Positions 44,138-54,017 of a DNA stretch of 64,000 bases are shown one piece after another (positions within the stretch are counted from its first letter, which is position 1; each line of letters starts with the position of its first letter). The notes under the pieces were generated by a model. The model was not told where the DNA came from and searched no databases. It saw only the letters and a list, made by a program, of their open reading frames with translations. A program made the translations under genes and the position numbers. The DNA comes from an uncultured Erysipelotrichaceae bacterium (GTDB lineage Bacteria; Bacillota_I; Bacilli_A; Erysipelotrichales; Erysipelotrichaceae), in NCBI GenBank assembly GCA_947649125.1, contig CANSQL010000003.1:42760-106759 (forward strand), given 5' to 3'.

Positions 44138-45222
44138 AACGGCGGCTGTAGCTCCTTTTCATTCAGCTTTTGTTCCGGATGAAACAAGCCGTACATATGC
44201 GCTGAGGTCAGTTCTAACTTGCGATAGGGCAAGGGAATTTGATTCATTCGCGAGGCAATCGTGAGATCTTCCTGTTGCTTTAACAGCTTTAAATAGCTGC
44301 GTCCCGTTTCATTAAAGCCCAGCACGCGAAGATGTGCCAACGGCGGCAATGAATCAATGCTTTGCTTTGTCACTTGATGAAGCAGCTGAATTAAGGTTCT
44401 TCGGATACGTGAGGTTGAATAGCGCTTTGTGGTCGCAGCGGCTAAAAACTCTGCCATTGTGCTGCACTGCTTTGCGTGAATGATAAGATGCTGCTCAATC
44501 CCTTCATCCATTAATAATAAGCTTGCCAAGTGTTCCCGCGGCAGGCTGAATAATAGACCCTGCAAGTAAGGATAATATTCATCTAAAGTGTGAATTTCAT
44601 CCTTGCAGATCTGCATCGGTGTATATCGGCTGATATTCTGATCTTGAAGCAGGGCATTGCGTAAAGCAGTAGCGCCGACAAACTCACCGCATAAGGCAGT
44701 GTCGTGATAATCATTGGTTCGTTTGATACACATCGGCGTGATGCCGTATTGCTTCATTTCACGGATATAATTGATTGCCAGAATATCATTCGGCTGTTGC
44801 TTGCCGTATAAGATCTCATATGCCTTGGCACTGGACATGCCTTCTTTCGTAAGATCGCTGAATTGATTGAGTTCTAAATCCGCAAGTTTTGAGAGCGCAT
44901 ATAGATCATTGCTTTCACTGCCGAATACGATATTGCTTACTTGAGCCAAAGCCAATGTCCGCACTGCTCCTTCGGCAAAAAAAGCGGCGCTTTGTGTCGC
45001 AAAGGGAAAGGGCAGCTCAAGCACAAGATCGACCCCGTGTGTCAAAGCGGCATGACAGCGCTTGCGCTTATCGACGATAGCCGGTTCACCGCGTTGTACA
45101 AAATTGCCGCTCATCACACAGATGAGTACATCGCAGCCGGTGATCGCTTTGGTTTGTTGAATATGATAAATATGTCCGTTATGAAATGGGTTGTATTCAC
45201 AAATGATTCCGGCAGCCTTCAT
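44128..45222 (-). CDS. tmcAL: tRNA(Met) cytidine acetate ligase TmcAL
   Basis: Forms N4-acetylcytidine at C34 of elongator tRNA-Met from acetate and ATP. 364 aa. The nucleotidyltransferase motif IICEYNPFHNGHIYHI (6-21) is the hallmark, with MSGNFVQRGEPAIVDK and VFGSES following. Formerly annotated YlbM. The start ATG is at 45222 with AAGGAG upstream. First gene of a two-gene minus-strand unit. Confidence 0.93.
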   Translation of the reverse strand: MKAAGIICEYNPFHNGHIYHIQQTKAITGCDVLICVMSGNFVQRGEPAIVDKRKRCHAALTHGVDLVLELPFPFATQSAAFFAEGAVRTLALAQVSNIVFGSESNDLYALSKLADLELNQFSDLTKEGMSSAKAYEILYGKQQPNDILAINYIREMKQYGITPMCIKRTNDYHDTALCGEFVGATALRNALLQDQNISRYTPMQICKDEIHTLDEYYPYLQGLLFSLPREHLASLLLMDEGIEQHLIIHAKQCSTMAEFLAAATTKRYSTSRIRRTLIQLLHQVTKQSIDSLPPLAHLRVLGFNETGRSYLKLLKQQEDLTIASRMNQIPLPYRKLELTSAHMYGLFHPEQKLNEKELQPPLCL

Positions 45223-45359
45223 ATGTATCTAAATCTCCTTTATGTTATTCGCTATAACAATACTAACATACTTTATCCTTTTTCGCTATGAAAAGTGTTG
45301 AGGATTCGTAAGGAATATTGTATCATTGAGATACAGAGTATCAGGTAGGAAGTGATTCA

Positions 45360-46304
45360 ATGAAAAGAAAAGATTTTTCGATCAAAAGCTTTCAGGACGG
45401 TCTGATGATTCAGGCAACGATGATTTCAGCGGATGAACCGATCGGAGTTCTGCAGCTTGTGCATGGGATGAGTGAGCATCGTCAGCGATATTATTCGTTT
45501 ATGAAGGAAATGGCACAAAAGGGCTGGTGCTGCGTCATTCACGATCATCGCGGACACGGAGACAGTGTGAAGAGTCAAGAAGATTTAGGCTTTTTCTATG
45601 ATTCAAGCGGTACATACATTGTAGAGGATACCCATCAGCTGACTTATGTCATGAAAAAGCAATATCCCGATTTGCCTTATGTGCTGTTCGGTCATTCCAT
45701 GGGATCTTTGGTCGTAAGAGCTTATACAAAGAAATATGATTATGAATTAAGCGGTTTGATCGTCTGCGGCTCTCCGAGTAAAAACAGTCTTTTGCCGCTG
45801 GGGCAGGCACTGATTCTTCTCATCCAAAAGCTGAAGGGGGAGCATTATCGCAGTAAACTCGTTCAGCGCTTGGCTTTTTGCGCCTTTTCAAGACGCTTTC
45901 GTGACAGTGACAGTGAAAATGCTTGGATCTGCAGTGATGATGAGGTGGTAAAGGCTTATGACAGCGATGAGCGCTGCGGTTTTATTTTTACCGCCAACGG
46001 CTTTCGTTCCTTATGGAATTTAATGGCAAATGTTTATGATAAGGATGATTGGGTATTATTAAATCCAAAACTGCCGATTTTATTTATTGCCGGCAGAGAC
46101 GATCCGTGCATTGTCAATGAACGAAAATTTATCCAAGCCTTTTCGATATTGAAAAAAATCGGATATCAAAACATAAAGCCTAAGCTGTATCCGAAGCTTC
46201 GTCATGAAATTTTAAATGAAAAGGGCAAAGAACAAGTATATGAGGACATCGCCGCGTTTTTAAAGTCGGTGATGAAAGAGACAGAGACAAAGAGAGCGCA
46301 GTAA
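45360..46304 (+). CDS. Alpha/beta hydrolase, monoglyceride lipase/lysophospholipase-like
   Basis: 314 aa serine hydrolase of the S33/Hydrolase_4 group. HDHRGHGDS (61-69), nucleophile elbow FGHSMGS (Ser113), Asp in FIAGRDDP and His in KLRHEIL give a complete triad. No signal peptide, so cytoplasmic. AGGAAGTGA precedes the ATG. Divergent from tmcAL. The acyl substrate is not predictable. Confidence 0.88.
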   Translation: MKRKDFSIKSFQDGLMIQATMISADEPIGVLQLVHGMSEHRQRYYSFMKEMAQKGWCCVIHDHRGHGDSVKSQEDLGFFYDSSGTYIVEDTHQLTYVMKKQYPDLPYVLFGHSMGSLVVRAYTKKYDYELSGLIVCGSPSKNSLLPLGQALILLIQKLKGEHYRSKLVQRLAFCAFSRRFRDSDSENAWICSDDEVVKAYDSDERCGFIFTANGFRSLWNLMANVYDKDDWVLLNPKLPILFIAGRDDPCIVNERKFIQAFSILKKIGYQNIKPKLYPKLRHEILNEKGKEQVYEDIAAFLKSVMKETETKRAQ

Positions 46305-46419
46305 GTGTTTAAGCTTACAAATGCTGCTTTTGTTTTTCATAAATAAATGAAAAAAAACCTTTTCTTTCTGTCTGTTTTATGGTTTAATAATATGGAACGC
46401 ACAAAATTGCTTGATTTTA

Positions 46420-46448
46420 TTGACGTAATTCACGTTAAAGCGTATAAT
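46420..46448 (+). promoter_or_regulatory. Promoter of yceD-rpmF
   Basis: TTGACG (46420-46425), 17-bp spacer, perfect TATAAT (46443-46448). Confidence 0.75.
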
Positions 46449-46478
46449 AGGTGCGTCTGAAACATAGAGGTGATACTT

Positions 46479-46985
46479 TTGAGATGGTCCAAATTGGAAC
46501 TGCTGCGTGCATCCGAGCATACGATCACATTTGATGATTCGCTTTCATTTGATGCTTCGGCATTTTCAGCTATGAACCAGATCAGAGGATTAAACGATGT
46601 CCGTGTATCGGGAAAGCTTCGTTATGACAGTGATGAAGATCGAGTATTCGCTGATATAGAAATCGGCGGGACAATGATTCTTCCTTGTGCCGTTACTAAC
46701 GAAGATGTACCGTATGAGTTTGAAACAACCTCAACCGAGGTGTTTGCCTTTACGAAATCAAATGATGATGTTCACGAGGCAAAGGGCGATGTCGTAGAAT
46801 TATTACCGGTCATCTTTCAGTTGATCTTAATGGAAATCCCGTTAAAGGTAGTAAAGAATGAAGTCACTTATCCAAAAGGCAACGGCTGGGAAGTGATGAA
46901 GGAATCTGATTACCAAGAACAAAAAAAGGATGAAATTGATCCGCGATTAGCGAAGCTGATGGAATTCAAAGCAGAAGAAGATTAA
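46479..46985 (+). CDS. yceD: YceD/DUF177 family protein (23S rRNA accumulation protein)
   Basis: 168 aa. Its position right before rpmF is conserved across bacteria, and YceD is linked to 23S rRNA accumulation. The fold signature [16 protein letters not shown] and an acidic C-terminus are typical. The start is unusual: TTG at 46479 fits the GAGGTGAT at 46467-46474 (spacing 4); a GTG at 46470 lies inside that site. Confidence 0.86.
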   Translation: MRWSKLELLRASEHTITFDDSLSFDASAFSAMNQIRGLNDVRVSGKLRYDSDEDRVFADIEIGGTMILPCAVTNEDVPYEFETTSTEVFAFTKSNDDVHEAKGDVVELLPVIFQLILMEIPLKVVKNEVTYPKGNGWEVMKESDYQEQKKDEIDPRLAKLMEFKAEED

Positions 46986-47001
46986 GCAGGAGGTGCTAAC
47001 A

Positions 47002-47175
47002 ATGGCAGTACAACAGAGACGTAATTCAAAAACAAGAAAAGCAAAAAGAAGAACACACTATAAATTAGCTGCACCGACACTTGTTAAGTGTCCGGCTTGC
47101 GGTGAGTACAAGGTACCGCATAAGATGTGTGAATGTGGTGTGTACAACGGTAACACAATCGTAGAAAAAGCATAA
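47002..47175 (+). CDS. rpmF: 50S ribosomal protein bL32
   Basis: 57 aa. The basic N-terminus [20 protein letters not shown] is followed by a zinc ribbon CPAC (residues 30-33) and CEC (about 43-45), so this is the zinc-binding form. GGAGGTG sets ATG 47002. Co-transcribed with yceD. Confidence 0.97.
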   Translation: MAVQQRRNSKTRKAKRRTHYKLAAPTLVKCPACGEYKVPHKMCECGVYNGNTIVEKA

Positions 47176-47200
47176 AGAGGAGCGTTCGCTCTTTTTTATT
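47175..47200 (+). terminator. Terminator of yceD-rpmF
   Basis: AGGAGC pairs with GCTCTT around GTTC, then six T. Confidence 0.7.
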
Positions 47201-47352
47201 TGCATGGAAAGCGTAATGAAAGCAAATGATTGCTTCACTGTTTGGCTTCATGCATGTTTTATTTATAATCTGTGAGCCGTATGAAAAATTTATTGTGAAA
47301 CAGTACAGGCGGTGTAAAACAGCACAATCATGATAAAAATATGCAAAAAGCA

Positions 47353-47381
47353 TTGTATTTAAAGGAAAATCGTGGTATATT
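47353..47381 (+). promoter_or_regulatory. Predicted promoter of the rimP-nusA-infB operon
   Basis: TTGTAT (47353-47358), 17-bp spacer, TATATT (47376-47381), just before the rimP leader hairpin. Confidence 0.5.
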
Positions 47382-47399
47382 AATAAAGAACTTCAACAG

Positions 47400-47418
47400 G
47401 AGTGGGTCATGCCCACTC
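47400..47418 (+). promoter_or_regulatory. Leader hairpin of rimP
   Basis: A perfect GAGTGGG/CCCACTC hairpin with loop TCATG about 28 bp before rimP. From memory, similar GAGTGGG hairpins precede rimP (ylxS) in many Bacillota; their role is unclear. Confidence 0.6.
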
Positions 47419-47445
47419 TATTATTATGTTTAAAGGAGCGAAGCA

Positions 47446-47913
47446 GTGGAAAATACCAAAAATATTGAAACGGTGATTGAACCGATTTTACAAAAGATGA
47501 ACTTGCGTTTATATGAAATCGGCTGGCACAAAGAAAATCAGATGACAATATTGCGTGTGGCACTGATGAAGGATGACGGCACAATCGATATTGATACTTG
47601 TGCAGCTGTCAGTGAACACATATCCGAAGTGTTGGATGAACGTGATTTGATTGCACATGAATACTTTTTAGAAGTATGCTCACCCGGCGCAGAACGGGAA
47701 TTAAAAAGTGATGCGGATATTAGATCGGCACTCAATGAGCATGTGTATGTCAAATATAAAAATCCCAAAGCAGGAAGAAGTGAGATCACGGGAACCTTGC
47801 TTTATGCGGATGATCAAGTTTTGGAAATTTCCTATATGGATAAAGCAGTGAAGCGACAGGCGAAAATTGAACGTGAAAATATTGCGCTCATTCGTTTGGC
47901 GGTAAAAATATAA
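47446..47913 (+). CDS. rimP: Ribosome maturation factor RimP
   Basis: Needed for 30S maturation. 155 aa with the N-terminal alpha/beta domain (VIEPILQKMNLRLYEI), the linker LEVCSPGAERELKSD characteristic of RimP (normally SPGLDRPL) and an SH3-like C-terminal domain. GTG start at 47446 behind AAAGGAGCG. First gene of the conserved nusA-infB operon. Confidence 0.93.
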   Translation: MENTKNIETVIEPILQKMNLRLYEIGWHKENQMTILRVALMKDDGTIDIDTCAAVSEHISEVLDERDLIAHEYFLEVCSPGAERELKSDADIRSALNEHVYVKYKNPKAGRSEITGTLLYADDQVLEISYMDKAVKRQAKIERENIALIRLAVKI

Positions 47914-47932
47914 GCAGAAAGGATAAAGAGAG

Positions 47933-49618
47933 ATGAATTTAAAAGATTTTATGGCTGCGATGCAGGCTATTGAAAGTGATCGTAAATTATCAAAAGAGAT
48001 TGTGGTTGATGCTTTGACGGAAGCACTGGAAAAGGCTTATCGTAAACATATTGAAATACCTGATGCGCTTGTCAGAGTGGATATTAATGATAAGGGAACG
48101 ATTAAAGTTTATCAGCAGCGTAAAGTTGTGGAGAATGTTGAAGATGATGAATTAGAGATTTCATTAACCGATGCAAAACGAATCAAACAGGAATTTCAGT
48201 TAGATGATTTGGTGGAGCAGGAAGTGAATATCGCTGAAATGGGACGCGCTGCCGTTGTTTTGGCGAAGAATGTCATGAAGCAGAAAATTCGTGAGGCAGA
48301 AAAACAGGCTGTCTATGATGAATACTGTGATAAAGTGGAAGAAATGGTGATCGGTACGGTAGAGACAGTCGAGGATAAATTTGTGATTGTCAATATCGGT
48401 AAAACGATGGCATTGATGCCGAAAAACCAACAGATTCCCGGTGAAAAGTATTATGAGGGACAGCGTCTTCGTGTGGTAATCAACGAAGTAAACAAAGAAA
48501 CAAAGGGCGCTCAAGTGCTTGTATCACGCGGTGCCGCTACTTTAGTGAAACGTCTGTTTGAAAAAGAAGTACCGGAGATTTATCAGGGAGTAATTGAAAT
48601 CAAAGCGATTGCTCGTGAAGCCGGTGAACGTACTAAGATGGCGGTATATTCAAACAATGACAATGTTGATCCGATCGGCGCATGTATCGGGCCTCGCGGG
48701 TCTCGTGTTCAGGTTGTCATTGATGAACTGCGCGGTGAAAAAATCGATATTTTTGAATGGAGCGATGATGTCACAGAGCTGATTAAGAACGCATTGTCGC
48801 CGGCAGAGGTATTGGCGGTAATTCCGAGTGATGAACGCAAAAACGGTCTGTTGGTTATCGTAGGTGATAATCAATTATCATTGGCGATCGGTAAAAAAGG
48901 TAAAAATGCTCGTTTGGCAGTGAAGCTGACAGGCTCTAAAATTGATATTAAGTCAGAAAGCGATATTAATGAAAAGGGTATTGATTGGCGTTCTATCGCG
49001 GATGAACAGCGCGCTCTGTATTTGAAAAACAAAGAGGAAGAAAAAGCCAAAGCACAGGCAATGCGCTTTGAAGCTGTAGAAGCAGAGTCAGTGCAGCCGG
49101 TGGAAACACCTGATTTTGCTTACAATGATGTGATTGAAGATACACATGTGGATGAAATGATTCGTGAAGAAGCACAGACTGCGACAGGTAGTGAATCCAA
49201 AGCAGAAGTTAAAGAAGAAGCGGTTGTTTCAACAGAGCAGAAACCGGAAAAAGAAGCTGCGGATAAGGCTGTAAGTGATTTAGAGGAAGCGGCTCGTTTG
49301 GCGAAGGAAAAACAACGTCAGGAAGGCTTGAATATCAAAGAGAAGCAGGAATATGTATCTAAATTTGAAAAGATTCTTGATAACAAGACTTCAAAAGATG
49401 AGCATTCTGCGGTTAAGAAAAGCTTCAAGCGCAAAGATGAGGATGAACCTAAGCGCAAGACGACTTTTGATTTAAGTAAAAAGGATTATGAATTGAAACC
49501 GATCTATACCGAAGAGGAATTAGAGGAAATTGCTCGTCAGGAAGCAGAGGAACAGGAAAACGATTGGATCAATGACGATATTGATTTTGATGAATACGAT
49601 CAATATTACGAGGAATAA
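47933..49618 (+). CDS. nusA: Transcription termination/antitermination factor NusA
   Basis: Binds RNA polymerase and nascent RNA to control pausing, termination and antitermination. Domains in order: N-terminal polymerase-binding (1-130), S1 (about 135-200), KH1/KH2 with DPIGACIGPRGSRVQ and LAIGKKGKNARLA (to about 345). An extra acidic, Lys/Glu-rich tail of roughly 200 residues, not present in the 370-aa Bacillus protein, makes it 561 aa. The tail is probably disordered. Confidence 0.95.
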   Translation: MNLKDFMAAMQAIESDRKLSKEIVVDALTEALEKAYRKHIEIPDALVRVDINDKGTIKVYQQRKVVENVEDDELEISLTDAKRIKQEFQLDDLVEQEVNIAEMGRAAVVLAKNVMKQKIREAEKQAVYDEYCDKVEEMVIGTVETVEDKFVIVNIGKTMALMPKNQQIPGEKYYEGQRLRVVINEVNKETKGAQVLVSRGAATLVKRLFEKEVPEIYQGVIEIKAIAREAGERTKMAVYSNNDNVDPIGACIGPRGSRVQVVIDELRGEKIDIFEWSDDVTELIKNALSPAEVLAVIPSDERKNGLLVIVGDNQLSLAIGKKGKNARLAVKLTGSKIDIKSESDINEKGIDWRSIADEQRALYLKNKEEEKAKAQAMRFEAVEAESVQPVETPDFAYNDVIEDTHVDEMIREEAQTATGSESKAEVKEEAVVSTEQKPEKEAADKAVSDLEEAARLAKEKQRQEGLNIKEKQEYVSKFEKILDNKTSKDEHSAVKKSFKRKDEDEPKRKTTFDLSKKDYELKPIYTEEELEEIARQEAEEQENDWINDDIDFDEYDQYYEE

Positions 49619-49636
49619 GAACAGGAGGAGCTGCAT

Positions 49637-49897
49637 ATGAAAAAAATACCGATGCGACGCTGTGTGGCTACCGGTGAAAGCCTTCCTAAAAAAGAATTGC
49701 TGCGCATCGTTCGCACTCCGTCAGGCGAAGTTGTCATCGATGAAAGCGGACGTCAAAACGGACGCGGTGCTTATTTGAAAAAAAGCAAGGAAGCACTCGA
49801 ACAGGCGATGAAACGCAAGGCACTTGTCAGGGCATTGGAATGTGAAATTCCCGATGAGGTTTATGCGAAATTAGCGGAGATGTTTGAACATGAGTAA
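49637..49897 (+). CDS. rnpM: RNase P modulator RnpM (YlxR)
   Basis: 86-residue DUF448 protein in its conserved place after nusA. MRRCVATGE (N-terminal) and GRQNGRGAYLKKSKE match the family. YlxR of B. subtilis binds RNase P RNA and has been renamed RnpM. AGGAGG at about 49623-49628. Overlaps ylxQ by 8 bp. Confidence 0.92.
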   Translation: MKKIPMRRCVATGESLPKKELLRIVRTPSGEVVIDESGRQNGRGAYLKKSKEALEQAMKRKALVRALECEIPDEVYAKLAEMFEHE

Positions 49898-50183
49898 TGT
49901 GTCGGGACTGTTGGGCTTGGCACAGCGCTCACGCAAGCTGAAATACGGCGATGAGGTGATACGCGCCGTTCAGCAGAAAACAGCTTATCTTGTGATTATT
50001 ACCGTAGAATGCGGTGATAATATGCGTAAAAAGCTGATTGATAAATGTACCTTTTATCAAATCCCTTATGTTTTTATGGAAGAATCCATGATGAATCAGG
50101 CAATCGGTACTTGGAATCGCAAGGCGGTTGCCGTATTAGATCAAGGTTTTGCACAAAAGCTTCATGCTTGCTTGAAAGGCTAG
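49890..50183 (+). CDS. ylxQ: L7Ae/L30e-like RNA-binding protein YlxQ
   Basis: 97 aa, small RNA-binding fold with [15 protein letters not shown] and [13 protein letters not shown] segments. ATG 49890 overlaps rnpM by 8 bp and has GGAGAT upstream; TTG 49884 is rejected. Function is probably k-turn RNA binding, with no established target. Confidence 0.9.
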   Translation: MSNVSGLLGLAQRSRKLKYGDEVIRAVQQKTAYLVIITVECGDNMRKKLIDKCTFYQIPYVFMEESMMNQAIGTWNRKAVAVLDQGFAQKLHACLKG

Positions 50184-50191
50184 GTGATATT

Positions 50192-52051
50192 ATGGCAAGA
50201 CAACCACAAAGAAGAAATAACAACAATAATAAGAAAAGAGCGAATCGCAATCACGGCGGCGGTGCACAGGCACAGCCTAAGAAGCGCGAGGAAGTAAAGG
50301 AATTGACCTACAGCGGTCCGATGAGCGTTCAGGAATTAGCTGAAAAGCTGAACCGCAATGCCAGTGAGATCATAAAGCTGTTGTTTATGATGGGAACAAT
50401 GGTAACGATCAATTCCACATTAGATGAAGAAAATATTGAATTGATCTGTATGGAATTCAATGTGGAAACACACAAGGAAATCATCATTGAGGAAAGTGAT
50501 TTTGAGGAAATGATTTCACTTGATGAGGATGATGATGCAAGTAAAGTTTCAAGACCGCCGGTAATTACGATTATGGGACATGTCGATCACGGTAAGACGA
50601 CACTTTTGGATACGATCCGTAAGACTCATGTAACAGCAGGTGAATTCGGCGGAATTACGCAGCATATCGGTGCGTATCAAGTAACGGTGAAAGGAAAAAA
50701 AGTCACTTTCTTGGATACTCCGGGACATGAGGCGTTTACTGCAATGCGTGCGCGCGGTGCGAAAATCACCGATATTGTTATTATCGTTGTAGCTGCCGAT
50801 GACGGTGTGATGCCGCAGACTAAGGAAGCCGTGGATCATGCGAAGGCAGCGGGTGTACCGGTAATCGTTGCGGTAAATAAAATGGATAAGCCGGGAGTGA
50901 ATCCCGATCGCATTATGTCCGAAATGGCAGAGCTTGATATGATGCCTGAGGAATGGGGCGGCAATACGATTTTCTGTAAAATCAGTGCGAAAAGCGGTGA
51001 GGGTGTCAAAGAACTGCTCGATACGATTATGATTTTGGCAGAGGTCGAGGACTTTAAGGCTAACCCGAATAAATCAGCGGTCGGTACTGTGATTGAAGCG
51101 AAGCTTGATAAAGGGCGCGGTCCGGTCGCAACGCTGTTGATTCAAAGCGGTACTTTAAATGCGGGAGACAGTTTGGTTGTCGGAACTGCTTTCGGTCGTG
51201 TGCGTAAGATGGTGGATGATTTAGGGCGTGAATTGAAAACCGCCTTGCCGTCTACTCCGGTGGAAATCATCGGTTTAAATGATGTACCGATTGCCGGTGA
51301 TATTTTTAAGGTGTTTGACAGTGAGAAAAAAGCCCGTCAGATTGCCGAAACAAGATTACAAAAGCGTATTGATTCCGAACGTAATGCGACAAGTGCGATG
51401 TCATTAGATGATTTGGCCCGTCAAATTGAAGAAGGAAACTTACAGACGATCAATATTATTATCAAAGCGGATGTTCAGGGAAGTGCCGAAGCGGTCAAGG
51501 CAAGCATGGAAAAAATTGATGTACAGGGCGTTCGCGTCAATGTGATTCGCTCTTCGGCAGGAGCGATCACAGAATCCGATATTATGTTAGCCAGCGCTTC
51601 AAATGCGATGATTTACGGCTTTAATGTTCGCCCGAATGCGACAGTTCGTAAAAAAGCCGAGGAAGAAGGCATTGAAATTCATCTGCATAACATTATCTAT
51701 AAGGCATTAGAGGAAATGGAAAATGCGATGAAGGGTATGCTTGCGCCGGTATATGAGGAAGTCGTTATCGGACAGGCAGAGGTTCGTCAATTATTCAAGG
51801 TCAGCAAAATCGGAACAATTGCCGGATGTATGGTTACAGACGGCTGCTTGAAAAAGGAATGCAGCGTGCGTTTGATTCGTGACGGCGTTGTGATCTATAA
51901 CGGCAAGCTGGCATCTCTGCGTCGTTTCCAAAATGATGTGAAGGAAGTACAGAACGGCTTTGACTGCGGCTTAACGATTGAAAATTACAATGATCTTAAG
52001 ATGGATGATGTAATTGAGGCGTATGAGGATCAGCAGGTTGAAGTACAATAA
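50192..52051 (+). CDS. infB: Translation initiation factor IF-2
   Basis: GTPase that brings initiator tRNA to the ribosome. 619 aa, with a short N-terminal region: a basic Asn/Arg-rich stretch (7-30), then the IF2N fold (about 40-100). G1 GHVDHGKTT (129-137), G3 DTPGHEAF and G4 NKMDKPG are intact, followed by the C1 and C2 domains. TAGGTGAT sets ATG 50192; upstream in-frame codons lie within ylxQ. Confidence 0.97.
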   Translation: MARQPQRRNNNNNKKRANRNHGGGAQAQPKKREEVKELTYSGPMSVQELAEKLNRNASEIIKLLFMMGTMVTINSTLDEENIELICMEFNVETHKEIIIEESDFEEMISLDEDDDASKVSRPPVITIMGHVDHGKTTLLDTIRKTHVTAGEFGGITQHIGAYQVTVKGKKVTFLDTPGHEAFTAMRARGAKITDIVIIVVAADDGVMPQTKEAVDHAKAAGVPVIVAVNKMDKPGVNPDRIMSEMAELDMMPEEWGGNTIFCKISAKSGEGVKELLDTIMILAEVEDFKANPNKSAVGTVIEAKLDKGRGPVATLLIQSGTLNAGDSLVVGTAFGRVRKMVDDLGRELKTALPSTPVEIIGLNDVPIAGDIFKVFDSEKKARQIAETRLQKRIDSERNATSAMSLDDLARQIEEGNLQTINIIIKADVQGSAEAVKASMEKIDVQGVRVNVIRSSAGAITESDIMLASASNAMIYGFNVRPNATVRKKAEEEGIEIHLHNIIYKALEEMENAMKGMLAPVYEEVVIGQAEVRQLFKVSKIGTIAGCMVTDGCLKKECSVRLIRDGVVIYNGKLASLRRFQNDVKEVQNGFDCGLTIENYNDLKMDDVIEAYEDQQVEVQ

Positions 52052-52066
52052 CATTAGGTGATTGTT

Positions 52067-52405
52067 ATGAGTATGAAAAAAGATAAAATAGCCGGAATTA
52101 TCCAAAAGGAAGTTTCTGAAATTATTCAGTTTGAGTTAAAAGACCCTAAGATCGGTTTTATTACGATTACCGATGTTATTGTCAGCGGCGATTTATCCAT
52201 TGCGAAGGTGTATGTCTCATTTTTAGGACAGGAAGCACGCAAAGAGGCAGGTATGAAGGCATTAGAGCGCTCTAAAGGCTTTATTCGCACGCAACTGGCT
52301 AAGCGTATGACAATTCGCAAGGTGCCGCAGTTAATCTTTCTGCATGATCATGCATTGGAAAACGGCAATAAGATTGAGCGGATTATCGCTGATTTGAATA
52401 AATAG
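52067..52405 (+). CDS. rbfA: 30S ribosome-binding factor RbfA
   Basis: 112 aa KH-like protein for late 16S rRNA processing and cold adaptation. Shows EISEIIQFELKDPKIGFITITDV-type N-terminal sequence and the LIFLHDHALENGNKI motif. ATG 52067 follows TAGGTGAT. Last gene of the operon; terminator at 52434. Confidence 0.94.
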   Translation: MSMKKDKIAGIIQKEVSEIIQFELKDPKIGFITITDVIVSGDLSIAKVYVSFLGQEARKEAGMKALERSKGFIRTQLAKRMTIRKVPQLIFLHDHALENGNKIERIIADLNK

Positions 52406-52433
52406 GCATTTAAAAGTAATTGTATAAATATAG

Positions 52434-52463
52434 GACAGCGGGTGTTATATTCGCTGTCTTTTA
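52434..52463 (+). terminator. Terminator of the rimP-rbfA operon
   Basis: GACAGCG (52434-52440) pairs with CGCTGTC (52452-52458), followed by a T-rich tract. Confidence 0.75.
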
Positions 52464-52592
52464 TTGTTTCTTATGATAAATACTGTTTCAGATGTGATTA
52501 TTGCATTCAAATAAAAATGCTTGAACGCTGTTTAAGCATAAATTGCGTATAAAATAAAAACCTCGTATCATACTAATCTCGAGGTGATAAAA

Positions 52593-52877
52593 ATGGAAAG
52601 AAAAAAACAGTATAATGAAAAACAGGTTCAACAGGATTTATATCAGTATGAGATGGGTATTGAATTAGGTGCCGAAGTTGAAGAACAGAAGCAGCAGCAT
52701 CAGAATGAGTATCAGAAGGAAAATCAGTGCCGCGATTATAAAAGCAACAATAATCAGTCAAACAACTCACGCTCTTTAAATCAGAACAATCAGAATCGTC
52801 AAAATGAACAAAATGAGCGTCAGAACAACAATCGCAATAACAATCAAAACCAACAAAACAATCGTAATTTCCGTTAA
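52593..52877 (+). CDS. Asn/Gln-rich low-complexity protein
   Basis: 94 aa, of which 24 are Asn and 20 Gln. The N-terminal 35 residues are charged and may be helical (QQDLYQYEMGIELGAEVEEQ); the rest is nearly all N, Q, R, E and S. GAGGTGAT before ATG 52593 and a strong terminator after it argue that it is expressed. Spore coat or RNA-associated proteins sometimes look like this, but no function can be assigned. Confidence 0.7.
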   Translation: MERKKQYNEKQVQQDLYQYEMGIELGAEVEEQKQQHQNEYQKENQCRDYKSNNNQSNNSRSLNQNNQNRQNEQNERQNNNRNNNQNQQNNRNFR

Positions 52878-52887
52878 TTGCGGGAGA

Positions 52888-52930
52888 TAAAAGCTGTCTC
52901 TTTCTAAATGAAAGCAGATAGCTTTTTTTA
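52888..52930 (+). terminator. Terminator of the Asn/Gln-rich gene
   Basis: AAAGCTGTCT pairs with AGATAGCTTT (one G-U), continuing into CTTTC/GAAAG with one bulge, then seven T. Confidence 0.85.
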
Positions 52931-53017
52931 TGATTGTCTGATATAATGATGAACAGCAGTGTATGGATATATGAATTTTAAATAATAAAGATCATCCTCA
53001 AAGAAAGGAGAATGCGT

Positions 53018-53803
53018 ATGTATCGTTGTCCGAAATGTCATGAAAAATTAAATAAGCTTGCGAATTCTTATGTGTGTGAAAATCATCATTGTTACGACAT
53101 AGCGAAAAGCGGATATGTAAACCTTTGCTTGCATCAGCGAAAAGCACAGGGGGATAATAAAGAAATGGTACAGGCACGCAGTGAGTTTTTACAACAGGCA
53201 TATTATGAGCCGCTGCGGCAGCGATTGATTGCACTGATGAAGCAATATCCCGCTGATTGTATGATTGATGCAGGATGCGGACAGGGATATTATACAAATG
53301 AAATTGCGAAAGCGATGCCTTTCAGTGAAGTGTATGGTTTCGATTTATCAAAGTTTGCGTTAAAGAAGGCAGCCGGTAAAGCGGAAAATGCTTATTATGC
53401 ACTGGCAAGTGTTGCCGAGCTGCCGCTTTGTGATCACTGTGCCGATATTCTCGTATCTGTGTTTGCGCCGATCTATGAAAAAGAATTTGAACGCTTATTA
53501 AAAACAAACGGCTGTTTCATTAAGGTAGGTCCCGGTCCGAGACATCTATGGGAACTGAAGCAGCTGCTGTATGAAACTGTTTATGAAAATGAAGCTCCTA
53601 AACCGATGGATTGTTTGAAACTCATTCATGAAGAAACATTGAGATATGAAACAGACTTTGAACATTCTCAACATATTCAAGCATTATTGATGATGACTCC
53701 GTATGCTTATCGAACTCCTAAATCCGCAATACAGCGTTTGGAATCAATCGGGAAGCTGCATACGACCTTGGATTTTTATATTCAAGTATGGCAGAAACAG
53801 TAA
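53018..53803 (+). CDS. rlmA: 23S rRNA (guanine-N1)-methyltransferase, RlmA family
   Basis: Methylates G745 or G748 of 23S rRNA. 261 aa. An N-terminal zinc finger has CPKC (4-7), Cys21 and His25 and continues into the family segment DIAKSGYVNLCLHQ. The SAM site is MIDAGCGQGYYT. ATG 53018 has AAAGGAG 7 bp upstream; ATG 53012 is too close to it. The G745/G748 choice is not decided. Confidence 0.88.
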   Translation: MYRCPKCHEKLNKLANSYVCENHHCYDIAKSGYVNLCLHQRKAQGDNKEMVQARSEFLQQAYYEPLRQRLIALMKQYPADCMIDAGCGQGYYTNEIAKAMPFSEVYGFDLSKFALKKAAGKAENAYYALASVAELPLCDHCADILVSVFAPIYEKEFERLLKTNGCFIKVGPGPRHLWELKQLLYETVYENEAPKPMDCLKLIHEETLRYETDFEHSQHIQALLMMTPYAYRTPKSAIQRLESIGKLHTTLDFYIQVWQKQ

Positions 53804-54017
53804 ACAGAGTGTTTTCAAATGATTGATAATTTTATTTCGATCAAAACATTTGATAAATAGTTATTATAATTTGGCAAAGGGAACACGAAACTTTAAGAAA
53901 ATAGACTGAAAAGCTGATTACATAAGGATAAATTCACATAAGGCATAGTAAGCAATGCTTGAATATGCTATAATTAACAAATAGAATTGACTGGTGAAAT
54001 AAGAGAGGTTGAATATT

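Noticed and set aside
50045..50191. N-terminal extension of IF-2 from 50045
   Set aside because: It lies within ylxQ in another frame; ATG 50192 has a good RBS and gives the usual N-terminus.
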